Assembly: GCF_017876315.1 (NCBI RefSeq)
Contig: NZ_JAGINU010000001.1
Span: 434,001-498,000, forward strand
DNA: 64,000 nt
DNA from: Pseudonocardia parietis
Lineage (GTDB): Bacteria; Actinomycetota; Actinomycetes; Mycobacteriales; Pseudonocardiaceae
Reading direction: 5' to 3'
Below, one piece after another: positions 17,294 to 25,426 of this stretch. Within the stretch, counting starts at the first letter, position 1; each line of letters begins with the position of its first letter. The translations under genes were made by a program, and so were the position numbers. Below the pieces are notes generated by a model that searched no databases, was not told where the DNA came from, and saw only the letters and a list, made by a program, of their open reading frames with translations.

Positions 17294-18043
17294 TCAGTGC
17301 AGCGCGGCGTCGAGGACGCGGACGGTGTCGGTGAGGCGGTAGCCGTCGCCCACGCGGAACGGTTCGAGAGCCCGGACCAGAGCGGTCCGGACGGCGGCGG
17401 GTCCGGCCGCGCGGGCGGCGTGCCGCCCGGGACCGGACGCCAGCGCACCCGCGACGAGGTCGTCGGCGTCGGGGTGGTCGGCAGGCACCCGCACGACGGC
17501 GATCTCCCGCAGCACCAGCCCGGCCGTCGCGCAGAGCTCCGCGAGCCGGTCCGGGCCGGTCAGCGGCGGGGCACCGGTTCCGCTGCGGTCGATCCCGGGC
17601 GGGCGGTCCTGCCGTGGCGCCGGTGCCGCGCCGGTCAGCGGTGCCAGCGCGGCGCCGATCACCGAGGCGTCGCACTCGTCGGGCGTTCCCCAGACGGTGG
17701 CGCGCACCGCGCCCCCCGGCGCGCACACCCGGCCCGCCTCGCGCAGCGCGAGCACCGGGTCGGTCAGGTGCTCGAGCACCTGCACCATCGTGACCAGGTC
17801 GAACGCATCGTCGCCGAACGGGAGGGCCTGGGCGTCACCGGTCTGCAGCACCGCATGGGGTACCAGCCGCCCGGCCGCCGCGAGCGCCTCGCGTGCGACA
17901 TCCACACCGGACACCTCGAGCCCGTCGGCGGCCGCGCGGGCGAGCAGGTGCCCGGCGCCGCAGCCGACGTCGAGCAGTCGCGCGCCGCGCACCGCCCCCG
18001 CCAGCACACGGTCGTACAGGGGGGACGGGGCATCGGCGCGCAC
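17294..18043 (-). CDS. class I SAM-dependent methyltransferase
   Basis: A 249-residue Rossmann methyltransferase of the type-11 group. Motif I is LLDVGCGAGHLLA near residues 19-31, followed by the acidic residue of motif II in VSGVDVA. Motif with LVTMVQVLEHLTDP corresponds to the post-I region ending in the typical EHL. The acceptor is unknown. The gene starts with GTG and lies 9 bases downstream of the stop of the MetE-like gene on the same strand, so both may be in one transcript linked to one-carbon metabolism. No fused domain is seen. Confidence 0.88.
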   Translation of the reverse strand: MRADAPSPLYDRVLAGAVRGARLLDVGCGAGHLLARAAADGLEVSGVDVAREALAAAGRLVPHAVLQTGDAQALPFGDDAFDLVTMVQVLEHLTDPVLALREAGRVCAPGGAVRATVWGTPDECDASVIGAALAPLTGAAPAPRQDRPPGIDRSGTGAPPLTGPDRLAELCATAGLVLREIAVVRVPADHPDADDLVAGALASGPGRHAARAAGPAAVRTALVRALEPFRVGDGYRLTDTVRVLDAALH

Positions 18044-18052
18044 GAGGGAAAG

Positions 18053-19195
18053 CTACCGACCCCAGACGTCCTCGGCGACCGAGACGATCAGCTCCAGCTT
18101 GCGCTTCTGGTCGTCGACGGTGAGCTCGTTGCCCTCCACCGTGGAGGAGAACCCGCACTGCGGGGACAGGCACAGCTGGTCGAGCGGCACGTACTGCGCC
18201 GCCTCGTCGATCCGGCGCTTGAGCAGGTCCGGATCCTCCAGCTCGCCGGTCTTGGTGGTGACCAGCCCGAGCACGACCTGCTTGCCCGGCGGGACGAACC
18301 GCAGCGGCGCGAAGGTGCCGGAGCGCTCGTCGTCGAACTCGCAGAAGAAGCCGTCCACCCCCAGCTCGCCGAACAGCGCCTCGGCGATGTGGTCGTAGCC
18401 GCCCTCGGCGGCCCAGGACGACCGGTAGTTGCCCCGGCACATGTGCGTCGTGACCTGCAGGTCCGACGGCCGGTCGGCGATCGCGGCGTTGATCTGGCGG
18501 ATGTAGCGCAGGTGCTGGGTGTCGGGATCGTCGCCCTTGGCGGCGAGCTCCTCGCGGTGCCCGGGGTCGTTGAGGTAGGCCAGTGCGGTGTCGTCGAGCT
18601 GCAGGTAACGGCAGCCGCGGTCGTACATCGCGGTGAGCTGGTCGGCGTAGGCGGCCGACAGGTCGGCCCAGAACCGCTCGATGTCGGGGTAGACGTCCTG
18701 GTCGATCACCGCACGGCCACCGCGGGCGTAGACCATGCTCGGCGAGGGGATGGTGAGCTTCGGCGTCGCGGAGCTCACCTGCGAGGCGAGGTAGGAGAAC
18801 GCCTCGGCGAAGACCGGCTGATCGAGGTGGACACGCCCGTCGACGGCCATCCCGGCCGAGGTGAAGCTGCTCCGCCCGGCCGCGTTGCGCATCTTCACCT
18901 CGACCCGCCCGGAGGTCTTGCTGATCCCGCCGAGGGCGTAGATGAAGTCCATGTGCCAGGAGGTGCGGCGGAACTCGCCGTCGGTGGCCGAGCGGAGCCC
19001 CACGGACTCCTGCAGCGCGACGACGTCGGTCACCGCCGCGTCCTCGGCGGCCCGCAGGCCGGCGTCGTCGAGCTCGCCTGCGGCATGCCGCTCCCGGGCG
19101 GCGAGCAACGCGGGCGGCCTCAGCAGGCTGCCGACGTGGTCGGCGCGGAACGGCGGCACGGTGCGGACCTGCGAGGACTGCGCTGTCTCCGACAT
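18053..19195 (-). CDS. MetE C-terminal-domain-like methyltransferase (cobalamin-independent methionine synthase family)
   Basis: A 380-residue protein equivalent to the catalytic half of MetE, like Bacillus YxjG/YxjH. It starts with FRADHVGSLLRP, the family N-terminal signature. Zinc ligands are visible as His/Cys in THMCRGN and a C-terminal Cys in LSPQCGF, and QLDDTALAY is also conserved. It lacks the N-terminal folate-binding half of full-length MetE. The methyl donor is therefore probably not methyl-tetrahydrofolate polyglutamate in the usual way and could be another methyl compound or a methylcobalamin protein. The ATG at MSETAQ was chosen over upstream in-frame codons with atypical composition. 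Confidence 0.88.
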   Translation of the reverse strand: MSETAQSSQVRTVPPFRADHVGSLLRPPALLAARERHAAGELDDAGLRAAEDAAVTDVVALQESVGLRSATDGEFRRTSWHMDFIYALGGISKTSGRVEVKMRNAAGRSSFTSAGMAVDGRVHLDQPVFAEAFSYLASQVSSATPKLTIPSPSMVYARGGRAVIDQDVYPDIERFWADLSAAYADQLTAMYDRGCRYLQLDDTALAYLNDPGHREELAAKGDDPDTQHLRYIRQINAAIADRPSDLQVTTHMCRGNYRSSWAAEGGYDHIAEALFGELGVDGFFCEFDDERSGTFAPLRFVPPGKQVVLGLVTTKTGELEDPDLLKRRIDEAAQYVPLDQLCLSPQCGFSSTVEGNELTVDDQKRKLELIVSVAEDVWGR

Positions 19196-19258
19196 GCCCG
19201 TGAACGTATCGCCGCCCGGGCCGGTCCGCCGACACGACTTCCGGAACATGGAAGCCGA

Positions 19259-20047
19259 TCAGCGGCCCCGCCACCGCGGTGCCCGGCGCTCGCGCGCGGC
19301 GGCCGCACCCTCGGCGGCGTCCTCGGTGGCCCCGACGACCTTGCGCATCGTCTCGCCGAACCGGATCGCGTCGGTCGTCCCCATCTCCGGGCCGCGCACG
19401 GCCATCTCCTTGATCGCCCGCTGGGCCAGCGGCGCCCCGGCGGTCAGCCGGTCGGCCAGGGACCGGGCCTCGTCCATCAGCGACGCGTGCGGGACCACCC
19501 GGCCGGCCAGGCCGATCTCGTGCGCCCGCCGCGCGTCGATCGTCTCCCCGGTCAGCAGCAGCTCCATCGCGTGCTGGCGGTCGATCATCCGGGGCAGCCG
19601 CAGCGCACCGACGATCGTCGGCACGCCCAGCCGGACCTCCGGGAACGAGAACGTCGCGGTGTCCGCGGCGATCACGAAGTCGCACCAGGTCAGCAGAGTG
19701 ACCCCGTACCCGACGGCCGGCCCGTTCACGGCCGCCACGATCGGCTTGAAGATCTCCCAACCGCTCTCCAGCGAGTTGACCGTCGGTCGTTCCCAGAAGC
19801 TGCCGGGGAAGTCACCGGCCGGGTTCCCGGTCGTCGAGCGCATGTCCGCACCCGCACAGAACGACGTGCCGGCGCCGGTCACGATCGCCACCCACGCCTC
19901 GTCGTCGGTACGGAACCGGTCCCAGGCGGCGTTGATCGCCCGGCGCATGTCTCCATCGATGGCGTTGCGCTTCTCCGGACGGTCGTAGGTGATCGTCACG
20001 ACGTGTCCGGCCCGCTCGTAGCGGACACCGCTGCCTGCTGAGTCCAT
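19259..20047 (-). CDS. enoyl-CoA hydratase/isomerase family protein
   Basis: A 262-residue crotonase-fold protein. The oxyanion-hole segments are GAGTSFCAGADM and GPAVGYGVTLLTWCDFVIA. The catalytic Glu is probably in FSFPEVRLG; the other usual Glu position is replaced by Gly (PAVGYG), so hydratase activity is uncertain and isomerase or other chemistry is possible. The C-terminal RRAPRWRGR tail is typical of actinobacterial members. It lies between a MetE-like gene and an IclR regulator on the same strand, separated from each by 40-60 bases. Confidence 0.88.
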   Translation of the reverse strand: MDSAGSGVRYERAGHVVTITYDRPEKRNAIDGDMRRAINAAWDRFRTDDEAWVAIVTGAGTSFCAGADMRSTTGNPAGDFPGSFWERPTVNSLESGWEIFKPIVAAVNGPAVGYGVTLLTWCDFVIAADTATFSFPEVRLGVPTIVGALRLPRMIDRQHAMELLLTGETIDARRAHEIGLAGRVVPHASLMDEARSLADRLTAGAPLAQRAIKEMAVRGPEMGTTDAIRFGETMRKVVGATEDAAEGAAAARERRAPRWRGR

Positions 20048-20087
20048 CGGTCCATCGTGGCCGGTCCGGTGCCGTCACGACCACGGT

Positions 20088-20876
20088 TCAGCTCGACGCG
20101 GCGGCTCCCGGCAGGGCGGCGAGGTGGCGGGCGAGCGGCCCGGCGGCCTCGCGCACGGCCTGCTCCAGCTCCCACCGCCGCCCGGCGAAGTCGGCCCGGC
20201 TGACGACGACCGCGAGCGCCGCGGTCGCGCCCCCGGCCGGGACCGCGACCGCCAGGCCGGCCCGGCCGCGGGCGTGTTCCTCGACCTCCACCGCGACCCC
20301 GGCCGACCGCACCCGCAACAGGTCCCGGTCGAGCAGCCGCCGGTCGGTGAGGGTGTGCGGGGTCAGCGCGGTGAGCATCCCGCCGCCGACACCGAGGACG
20401 TCACCGAGCCGGCCCGGGTCCAGCCCGGCGAGCAGCGCCTTGCCCGGCGCGGTGGCGTGCGCCGGGATCGGTTCCCCCGCCATCGCACCCGGGCCGGGGT
20501 GTGCGGCACAGGTCTCGGTGTGGGCGACGACCACGTCGCACGCCCGGAGCACGGCCAGCACGGTGGCGGCGCCGACCCGGGTGTGCAGCTCGGCGAGGAT
20601 CTCCCGGGCCGGTGCGGGCGGGACGATGCGTTCGGTCATCCCCCGGTAGAGCCCGACGACGCGGTAGCCGAGGCCGTAGCCGCGGACCGCGTGCAGCCGG
20701 ACGAGGTAGCCCTCCTCGACGAGCGTCCCGAGCAGCCGATAGGTCGTGGGCAGCGGCAGCTCCAGCCGGCGCGCGAGTGCCTTGGCGGTCACCCCGTCCC
20801 CCGTCTCGGCCACGGCTTCGAGCACCCGCAGCGCGCGCCGCACCCCGGATCCGGCTGCGACGGCATCGGACACCAC
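20088..20876 (-). CDS. IclR family transcriptional regulator
   Basis: A 262-residue regulator. The N-terminal winged helix reads RALRVLEAVAET and AKALARRLELPLPTTYRLLGTL with the wing EEGYLVRL. The C-terminal two-thirds is the GAF-like effector domain, including the conserved APGKALLAGL. The tail VREAAGPLARHLAALPG ends the effector domain. Two consecutive GTG codons are possible starts; the first is used here. It is divergent from the uridine-kinase-like gene across about 50 bases and runs toward the enoyl-CoA hydratase. IclR proteins often control adjacent catabolic genes, so the hydratase is a likely target. Confidence 0.9.
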   Translation of the reverse strand: MVSDAVAAGSGVRRALRVLEAVAETGDGVTAKALARRLELPLPTTYRLLGTLVEEGYLVRLHAVRGYGLGYRVVGLYRGMTERIVPPAPAREILAELHTRVGAATVLAVLRACDVVVAHTETCAAHPGPGAMAGEPIPAHATAPGKALLAGLDPGRLGDVLGVGGGMLTALTPHTLTDRRLLDRDLLRVRSAGVAVEVEEHARGRAGLAVAVPAGGATAALAVVVSRADFAGRRWELEQAVREAAGPLARHLAALPGAAASS

Positions 20877-20929
20877 CGGCCTAGTCTCGCGGGCGTGACC
20901 GACGCACACCAGCGACCCCGGGAGGACGA

Positions 20930-21556
20930 GTGACGGGTGGCTTCCGGCCGGTGGACCGCGACGGGCTCGCCGCGCACCTGGGCGAGCGGATCACGGCGGT
21001 ACCGGGACGGCTGCGGGTGCTGGTGGACGGCGCGCCACCGACCGGCCCGCTCGGCCTGGCCCGTGCGGTCACGGACCTGCTGCGCGGGGCGGGACGGGAC
21101 GCGCTCGCCGTCGATGCCGACCACTTCCTCCGGCCCGCCTCGGTCCGGCTGGAGTTCGGGCGCACCGATCCCGACATGTTCCTCGACGGCTGGCTGGACG
21201 AGCCTGTCCTGCGCCGCGAGGTCCTCGACCCGATGGCTCCGGGCGGGTCCGGACGGGTGCTGCCCCGGCTGCGCGACGTGGACCGGGACCGGGCGTTCCG
21301 CGACGCCCCGGTACCGCTCGGCGCCGACGGGGTGGTCCTGCTCGCGGGCGGGCGGTTGCTCGGACGCGGGTTGCCCGCGGACCTGACCGTCCATCTCCGG
21401 ATGGGCCGGGCCGCGCTGGAACGCCGGCTGGATCCCGCAGCGGCCTGGACCGCGCAGGCCTACGCACGCTACGAGCGCGAGGGCGACCCGGGCGGCTACG
21501 CCGACGTCCTGGTGATGGCCGACCACCCCGAACGGCCCGCGTTGCGGGACAACTAG
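20930..21556 (+). CDS. uridine-kinase-like P-loop protein with degenerate Walker A
   Basis: A 208-residue protein with a GGGAGG ribosome site 4 bases before a GTG start. The fold is recognised from the uridine-kinase-like order: strand RVLVDGAP, acidic DADHFLRPASVRLEFGRTDPD, GSGRVLP and a C-terminal LTVHLRMGRAALERR lid helix. The nucleotide loop reads GAPPTGPLGLA, so the Lys and Ser/Thr of a canonical GxxxxGK(S/T) are absent. As far as I recall, related actinobacterial proteins share this loss. Kinase activity is therefore doubtful. It is divergent from the IclR gene and followed by a strong hairpin. Confidence 0.75.
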   Translation: MTGGFRPVDRDGLAAHLGERITAVPGRLRVLVDGAPPTGPLGLARAVTDLLRGAGRDALAVDADHFLRPASVRLEFGRTDPDMFLDGWLDEPVLRREVLDPMAPGGSGRVLPRLRDVDRDRAFRDAPVPLGADGVVLLAGGRLLGRGLPADLTVHLRMGRAALERRLDPAAAWTAQAYARYEREGDPGGYADVLVMADHPERPALRDN

Positions 21557-21582
21557 ATCGACGGAACGTGTCCGCGCGCGGG

Positions 21583-21622
21583 AGCAAGACCGGATCGGGT
21601 GACATCCGATACCGATCTTGCT
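21583..21622 (+). terminator. hairpin terminator after the uridine-kinase-like gene
   Basis: AGCAAGACCGGATCGG (21583-21598) pairs with CCGATACCGATCTTGCT (21606-21622) with two or three imperfect positions. It stands 27 bases after the stop codon. Confidence 0.6.
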
Positions 21623-21702
21623 GTGGCGGTGGTGACGCCCGGCAAGGAAGAATCTCCACAAGGAGGTGCCGTGACGATGATTCACCGGAGGGGGTGAGAC
21701 TG

Positions 21703-21785
21703 TGGGCGAGGAGGGAGTTGAACCCTCACGTCCTTTCGGACACACGGACCTGAACCGTGCGCGTCTGCCATTCCGCCACTCGCCC
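21703..21785 (-). tRNA. tRNA-Leu (anticodon CAG)
   Basis: The RNA on the minus strand has a 7-bp acceptor stem (GGGCGAG with CTCGCCC), a D-arm with TGGCGGAATGGCAGACGC and an anticodon loop TTCAGGT giving anticodon CAG. A long variable arm (TGTCCGAAAGGACG) marks it as class II, and a T-arm GGGTTCAACTCCC follows. The discriminator is A and CCA is not encoded. A tRNA-Leu adjoins fhaA in M. tuberculosis as well, as I recall, so this is conserved synteny. Confidence 0.97.
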
Positions 21786-22027
21786 TGAGCGACGTGGAAA
21801 AGTTAGCACCCCACTCCGGAGCCGCTCTCAGGGGGGTCCCCTCCCGGCCCCCGGTTCCGGCCACGAGGTGCGCCGCACGGCCGGCACGGGTACATCGGAG
21901 AGGACACGGGTGACGACGGGCCGGGGCCCGCGGGAGCCGTTGGGTCGGGCGCCGCCGGACCCGGCGGATAGCACAGATACGATCGGTCGCACATCACCGA
22001 CACGCCGATGCGGACGGAGGAGATCAT

Positions 22028-23377
22028 TTGGGCCGCGTGGACCGCTTCGAGCGCCGACTTCAGGGGTTCGTGGGCGACGCCTTCGCGCGGGTCTTCGGAG
22101 GCAGTGTCGTCCCACAGGAAGTAGCACAGGCACTGCTGAGGGAAGCCGAGGACAACGTCGAGCAGCTCGCCGGGGGGCGCCTGTTGGCGCCCAACCGGTA
22201 CACCGTCCTGCTCAGTCCCAGCGATCTCGACCGGATGGCGGGCGACGAGGACGGGGTCCTCCGATCTCTCTCGTCGCACGTGGCGAAGGAACTCACCGAC
22301 CAGGGCTGGGACACCTACGGTGAGGTCGTAGTCTTTCTGGAGCGCTCCGAGGCGCTGCACACGGGACAATTCCGCACCCGCTCCGCTGTCGACCCCGACG
22401 CTTCCCGTCGGGCCGCCACCAGAGCACCCACCGCAGGAGAAGCACCCATGAGCCAGCAACCGGGCCACCCCGAGGAGAACGGGCAGTACGGGTACGACCG
22501 TGGCGCCCCAGGCGGGTACGGCCAGCAGACCTACGCGCCTCCGGGGTACGACCAGGAGCAGGGCCAGCAGGGCTACGGCCAGCAGCAGGGCGGGTACGAC
22601 CAGTACGGGCAGCCACAAGGTTACGCCCAGCCCGGCTACGACCCGAACGGGCAGCCCCAGGGCGGCTACGGCCAGCCCCAGGGGTACGACCAGTACGGCC
22701 AGCCCCCCGGCGGCTACGGCCAGCCGCAGGGCTACGACCAGTACGGCCAGCCTCCGGGCGGCTACGGTCAGCCCCAGGGCTACGGCCCGCCCCAGGGCTA
22801 CGCCGACCCGAACCAGGGTTACGGCGGCCAGCCCCAGCAGCCGGGCTACCCGCAGCAGGGCTACGAGCCCGGTTACGACGGCTACGGCCAGCCCCAGGGT
22901 TACGGCCAGCCCCAGGGCTACGCCCAGCCCGGCTACCCGCAGCAGGGCGGCTACGACCAGGGCGGCTACGACGGCTACGGCCAGCCGCAGGGTTACGCCC
23001 AGCCCGGCTACCCGCAGCAGGGTGGTTACGACCAGGGTTACGACGGCGGCGGCTACGGCGGCCAGGGCGGCTGGGGCGCTCCGGCGCAGCTCACCGCGAT
23101 GCTGATCCTGGACGACGGCTCGAACCGCAACTTCGCGCTGGCCGAGGGGACCCACGTCATCGGCCGGGGCCAGGACTCGAACTTCCGGCTCCCGGACACC
23201 GGCGTCTCCCGCAGGCACCTGGAGGTCACCTGGGACGGCCAGGTCGCGACCCTCAACGACCTGGGCTCGACCAACGGCACCACGGTGAACAACTCGCCGA
23301 TCCAGTCCTGCCAGCTGACCGACGGCGACGTGATCCGCGTGGGTCACTCCAGCCTGGTCTTCCGGACCCAGGGCTGA
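22028..23377 (+). CDS. fhaA: FhaA, DUF3662 and FHA domain protein
   Basis: A 449-residue regulator of peptidoglycan synthesis, target of PknB. Residues 1-116 form the DUF3662 domain ([30 protein letters not shown]). Residues about 140-355 are a low-complexity Gly/Gln/Tyr/Pro linker built from repeats such as [16 protein letters not shown]. Residues 360-449 are an FHA domain with [20 protein letters not shown] and STNGTTVN, which binds phosphothreonine. The best start is a TTG 6 bases after GGAGGAG; a GTG three codons later is possible. It opens the conserved fhaA-pknB cluster, and M. tuberculosis FhaA binds the phosphorylated pseudokinase of MviN/MurJ. A 240-base gap upstream holds its promoter and no other gene. 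Confidence 0.95.
   Translation: MGRVDRFERRLQGFVGDAFARVFGGSVVPQEVAQALLREAEDNVEQLAGGRLLAPNRYTVLLSPSDLDRMAGDEDGVLRSLSSHVAKELTDQGWDTYGEVVVFLERSEALHTGQFRTRSAVDPDASRRAATRAPTAGEAPMSQQPGHPEENGQYGYDRGAPGGYGQQTYAPPGYDQEQGQQGYGQQQGGYDQYGQPQGYAQPGYDPNGQPQGGYGQPQGYDQYGQPPGGYGQPQGYDQYGQPPGGYGQPQGYGPPQGYADPNQGYGGQPQQPGYPQQGYEPGYDGYGQPQGYGQPQGYAQPGYPQQGGYDQGGYDGYGQPQGYAQPGYPQQGGYDQGYDGGGYGGQGGWGAPAQLTAMLILDDGSNRNFALAEGTHVIGRGQDSNFRLPDTGVSRRHLEVTWDGQVATLNDLGSTNGTTVNNSPIQSCQLTDGDVIRVGHSSLVFRTQG
22445..23085 (+). repeat. Gly/Gln/Tyr/Pro-coding tandem repeats in fhaA
   Basis: The linker of fhaA is made of near-identical blocks of 15-48 bases, with the core GGCTACGGCCAGCCCCAGGG repeated many times and interleaved with GACCAGTACGGCCAGCC. 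Blocks encode [14 protein letters not shown] and QPGYPQQGG. Such arrays vary in length between strains by recombination or slippage. Confidence 0.85.
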
Positions 23378-23485
23378 GCCCGCTCGGGAGACACGTCAGA
23401 CTGGACGAGGCATGACGGCCCGCCCGGCCGGCCACGAGCTGCGCGGGCGGGCCGTACGACCACACGAGAAGGGCGAGCGGGCGAA

Positions 23486-23956
23486 GTGCCGGAACTGGTA
23501 CTCCAGCTGACCAGAGGTGGCTTCCTGGCCCTGCTCTGGCTGTTCGTCCTGCTCGCACTGCAGGTGGTCCGCTCGGACCTGTACGCGGCGTCGGGCCTGA
23601 AGCCCGGCATGCCGGGCCGGTCCGGTGGCAAGCAGTCGCGGGCCCGCGGCGCGGGCCGCGGCAAGGTGGCCCGTCAGCTCCTCGTCACCCAGGGCCCACT
23701 GGCCGGCAGCCGGATCACGCTGGACTCCCGGCCGATCCTGATCGGCCGCGCCGACGACTCGACGCTCAAGCTCGACGACGACTACGCCTCGACCCGGCAC
23801 GCCCGCATCTCCCAGCAGGGTGACGCCTGGTATGTCGAGGACCTCGGGTCGACCAACGGCACCTATCTCGAACGTAATAAGGTCGCCGGGCCCACCCGGG
23901 TCCCCCTGGGGACACCGGTCCGCATCGGCAAGACGGTGATCGAGCTGCGATCGTGA
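23486..23956 (+). CDS. fhaB: FhaB (FipA), membrane-anchored FHA protein
   Basis: A 156-residue protein with a GTG start. Residues 10-29 are one transmembrane helix (GGFLALLWLFVLLALQVV), followed by a basic linker (GGKQSRARGAGRGK) and an FHA domain at about 64-156 with IGRADDSTLKLDD, STRHARIS and STNGTYLE. In mycobacteria FhaB/FipA links PknA/PknB signalling to FtsZ-FtsQ at the septum. It follows fhaA by about 110 bases and precedes pstP, in conserved order. Residues that bind phosphothreonine (Arg in GRAD, Ser-x-x-His in STRH) are intact. Confidence 0.95.
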   Translation: MPELVLQLTRGGFLALLWLFVLLALQVVRSDLYAASGLKPGMPGRSGGKQSRARGAGRGKVARQLLVTQGPLAGSRITLDSRPILIGRADDSTLKLDDDYASTRHARISQQGDAWYVEDLGSTNGTYLERNKVAGPTRVPLGTPVRIGKTVIELRS

Positions 23957-24079
23957 CGGGTTCTGACCGACCATGACAAACGTGCCGCGACCGCCCGCTC
24001 CCCCGGTGCCGCGGCCGCTCGACCGGTCCCGCGGTGCGGGATCGCCCCGACGTGCCCCGACCGAAGCCGGAGCCGCCCC

Positions 24080-25426
24080 GTGACACTGGTGCTGCGCTAT
24101 TCGGCCCGCAGTGACCGCGGACTGGTCCGGCAGAACAACCAGGACGCCGTCTACGCGGGCCCCCGCCTGCTCGCCCTCGCCGACGGCATGGGCGGCCACG
24201 CCGCCGGCGAGGTCGCCTCGTCCCTGGTGATCTCCGCACTGGCCCCGCTCGACGACGACGTGCCCGGCGACGACCTGCTCGCCGAGCTCCGCAACGCGAC
24301 CCACGACGGCAACGAGGCCATCTCCCGGCACGTCGCCGAGGCCCCCGATCTCGAGGGCATGGGCACCACGCTGACCGCGATCCTGTTCGCCGGTTCGCGG
24401 CTGGGCATGGTACACGTCGGCGACTCCCGCTGCTACCTGCTCCGGGCCGCCGAGTTCTCCCAGATCACCAAGGACGACACGTTCGTCCAGTCGCTGATCG
24501 ACGAGGGCCGGATCACCGAGGAGGACGCGCACACGCACCCGCAGCGCTCGCTGCTGCTGCGCGCCATCACCGGTCAGGACGTCGACCCCTCGCTGTCGAT
24601 CCGGGAGGCCCGGGCGGGCGACCGCTTCCTGCTCTGCTCGGACGGCCTGTCCGGGCCGGTGAGCGACGAGACCCTGCAGCAGACGCTGGAGGACTACCCC
24701 GACCCGCGTGAGTGCGCCGACCGCCTGATCGAGCTCGCGCTGCGCGGTGGCGGGCCGGACAACATCACCTGCATCGTCGCGGACGTGGTGGACGTGGCCT
24801 ACGCCGACGACTCCCCGATCATCGGGGGCTCGGCCGGCCGCAACCCACGCGCCGGCGACGGCGACTACCAGCGCGACGAGCGCGCCCCGCACTCGTCGGC
24901 ACAGCGGGCCGCGGCCACCACCCTGCCCCGCACCGAGCCGGTTCGGCTCGAGCCCGCCCGCCCCGAGCCCGCCCGCCGCCGGCGTGGCCTGCGGCCGGTG
25001 CTGGCGCTGCTCGGCGTGCTGGTGGTGCTGGTCGCGGGCGTGTTCGTCGCCCGCACCCTCGTGCTGCAGCAGTACTACGTGGGCATCGACCAGGACCAGG
25101 TCACGATCTACCAGGGAGTGCGCGGGAACGTGCTGGGGATTCCGTTGCAGCGGGTGGCCGAGCGGTCCGACATCGACCTCGACGACCTGCCGCAGTCCGT
25201 GCGCACCCAGGTCACCGGCGGGATCGTGACGGAGAACGGCGAGACCGGCGCCCGCGACACCCTGGACCGGCTGCGCGCGCAGGTCCTGCCGCTCTGCTCG
25301 ACGCTCAACCCGCCGGCGCCCCCGGTCGTCGCTCCGCCCGCCGTTCCCGGTGGGCCCCCCGTGACGACCACCCCGCTGCCGACCATGACCCCGGAACCGG
25401 GCCGGAACTGCCGGCTCGACGGCTGA
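24080..25426 (+). CDS. pstP: PstP, PP2C-type Ser/Thr phosphatase
   Basis: A 448-residue membrane phosphatase that reverses PknA/PknB phosphorylation. The first 240 residues are a PP2C domain with metal-binding acidic motifs NNQDAVY, ADGMGGH, VGDSRCYL and GGGPDNIT. A Pro/Glu/Arg linker follows, then one transmembrane helix near residues 310-332 (VLALLGVLVVLVAGVFVA) and an extracellular domain ending in a Pro-rich tail. The start is GTG. The stop overlaps the start of rodA (TGATG), giving translational coupling. The 123 bases upstream carry no convincing gene. Confidence 0.95.
   Translation: MTLVLRYSARSDRGLVRQNNQDAVYAGPRLLALADGMGGHAAGEVASSLVISALAPLDDDVPGDDLLAELRNATHDGNEAISRHVAEAPDLEGMGTTLTAILFAGSRLGMVHVGDSRCYLLRAAEFSQITKDDTFVQSLIDEGRITEEDAHTHPQRSLLLRAITGQDVDPSLSIREARAGDRFLLCSDGLSGPVSDETLQQTLEDYPDPRECADRLIELALRGGGPDNITCIVADVVDVAYADDSPIIGGSAGRNPRAGDGDYQRDERAPHSSAQRAAATTLPRTEPVRLEPARPEPARRRRGLRPVLALLGVLVVLVAGVFVARTLVLQQYYVGIDQDQVTIYQGVRGNVLGIPLQRVAERSDIDLDDLPQSVRTQVTGGIVTENGETGARDTLDRLRAQVLPLCSTLNPPAPPVVAPPAVPGGPPVTTTPLPTMTPEPGRNCRLDG

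Noticed and set aside
17234..20041. Plus-strand open frame of more than 900 codons
   Set aside because: It lies opposite three well-supported genes (methyltransferase, MetE-like, enoyl-CoA hydratase) and has the Arg/Pro/Gly/His-rich composition of antisense frames in GC-rich DNA.
21702..21787. Short plus-strand frame antisense to tRNA-Leu
   Set aside because: Typical artefact translation of a tRNA complement; the minus-strand cloverleaf explains the sequence.
22500..23080. Repeats in fhaA as a possible CRISPR array
   Set aside because: The repeats are in frame, encode YGQPQGY-type peptides and lack unique spacers; no cas genes are present. The nuclease at 8656 is not a Cas4 linked to an array.
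23973..24083. 36-codon frame overlapping the pstP GTG by four bases
   Set aside because: No ribosome site, Pro/Arg-rich composition and lower third-position GC than neighbours; probably chance.
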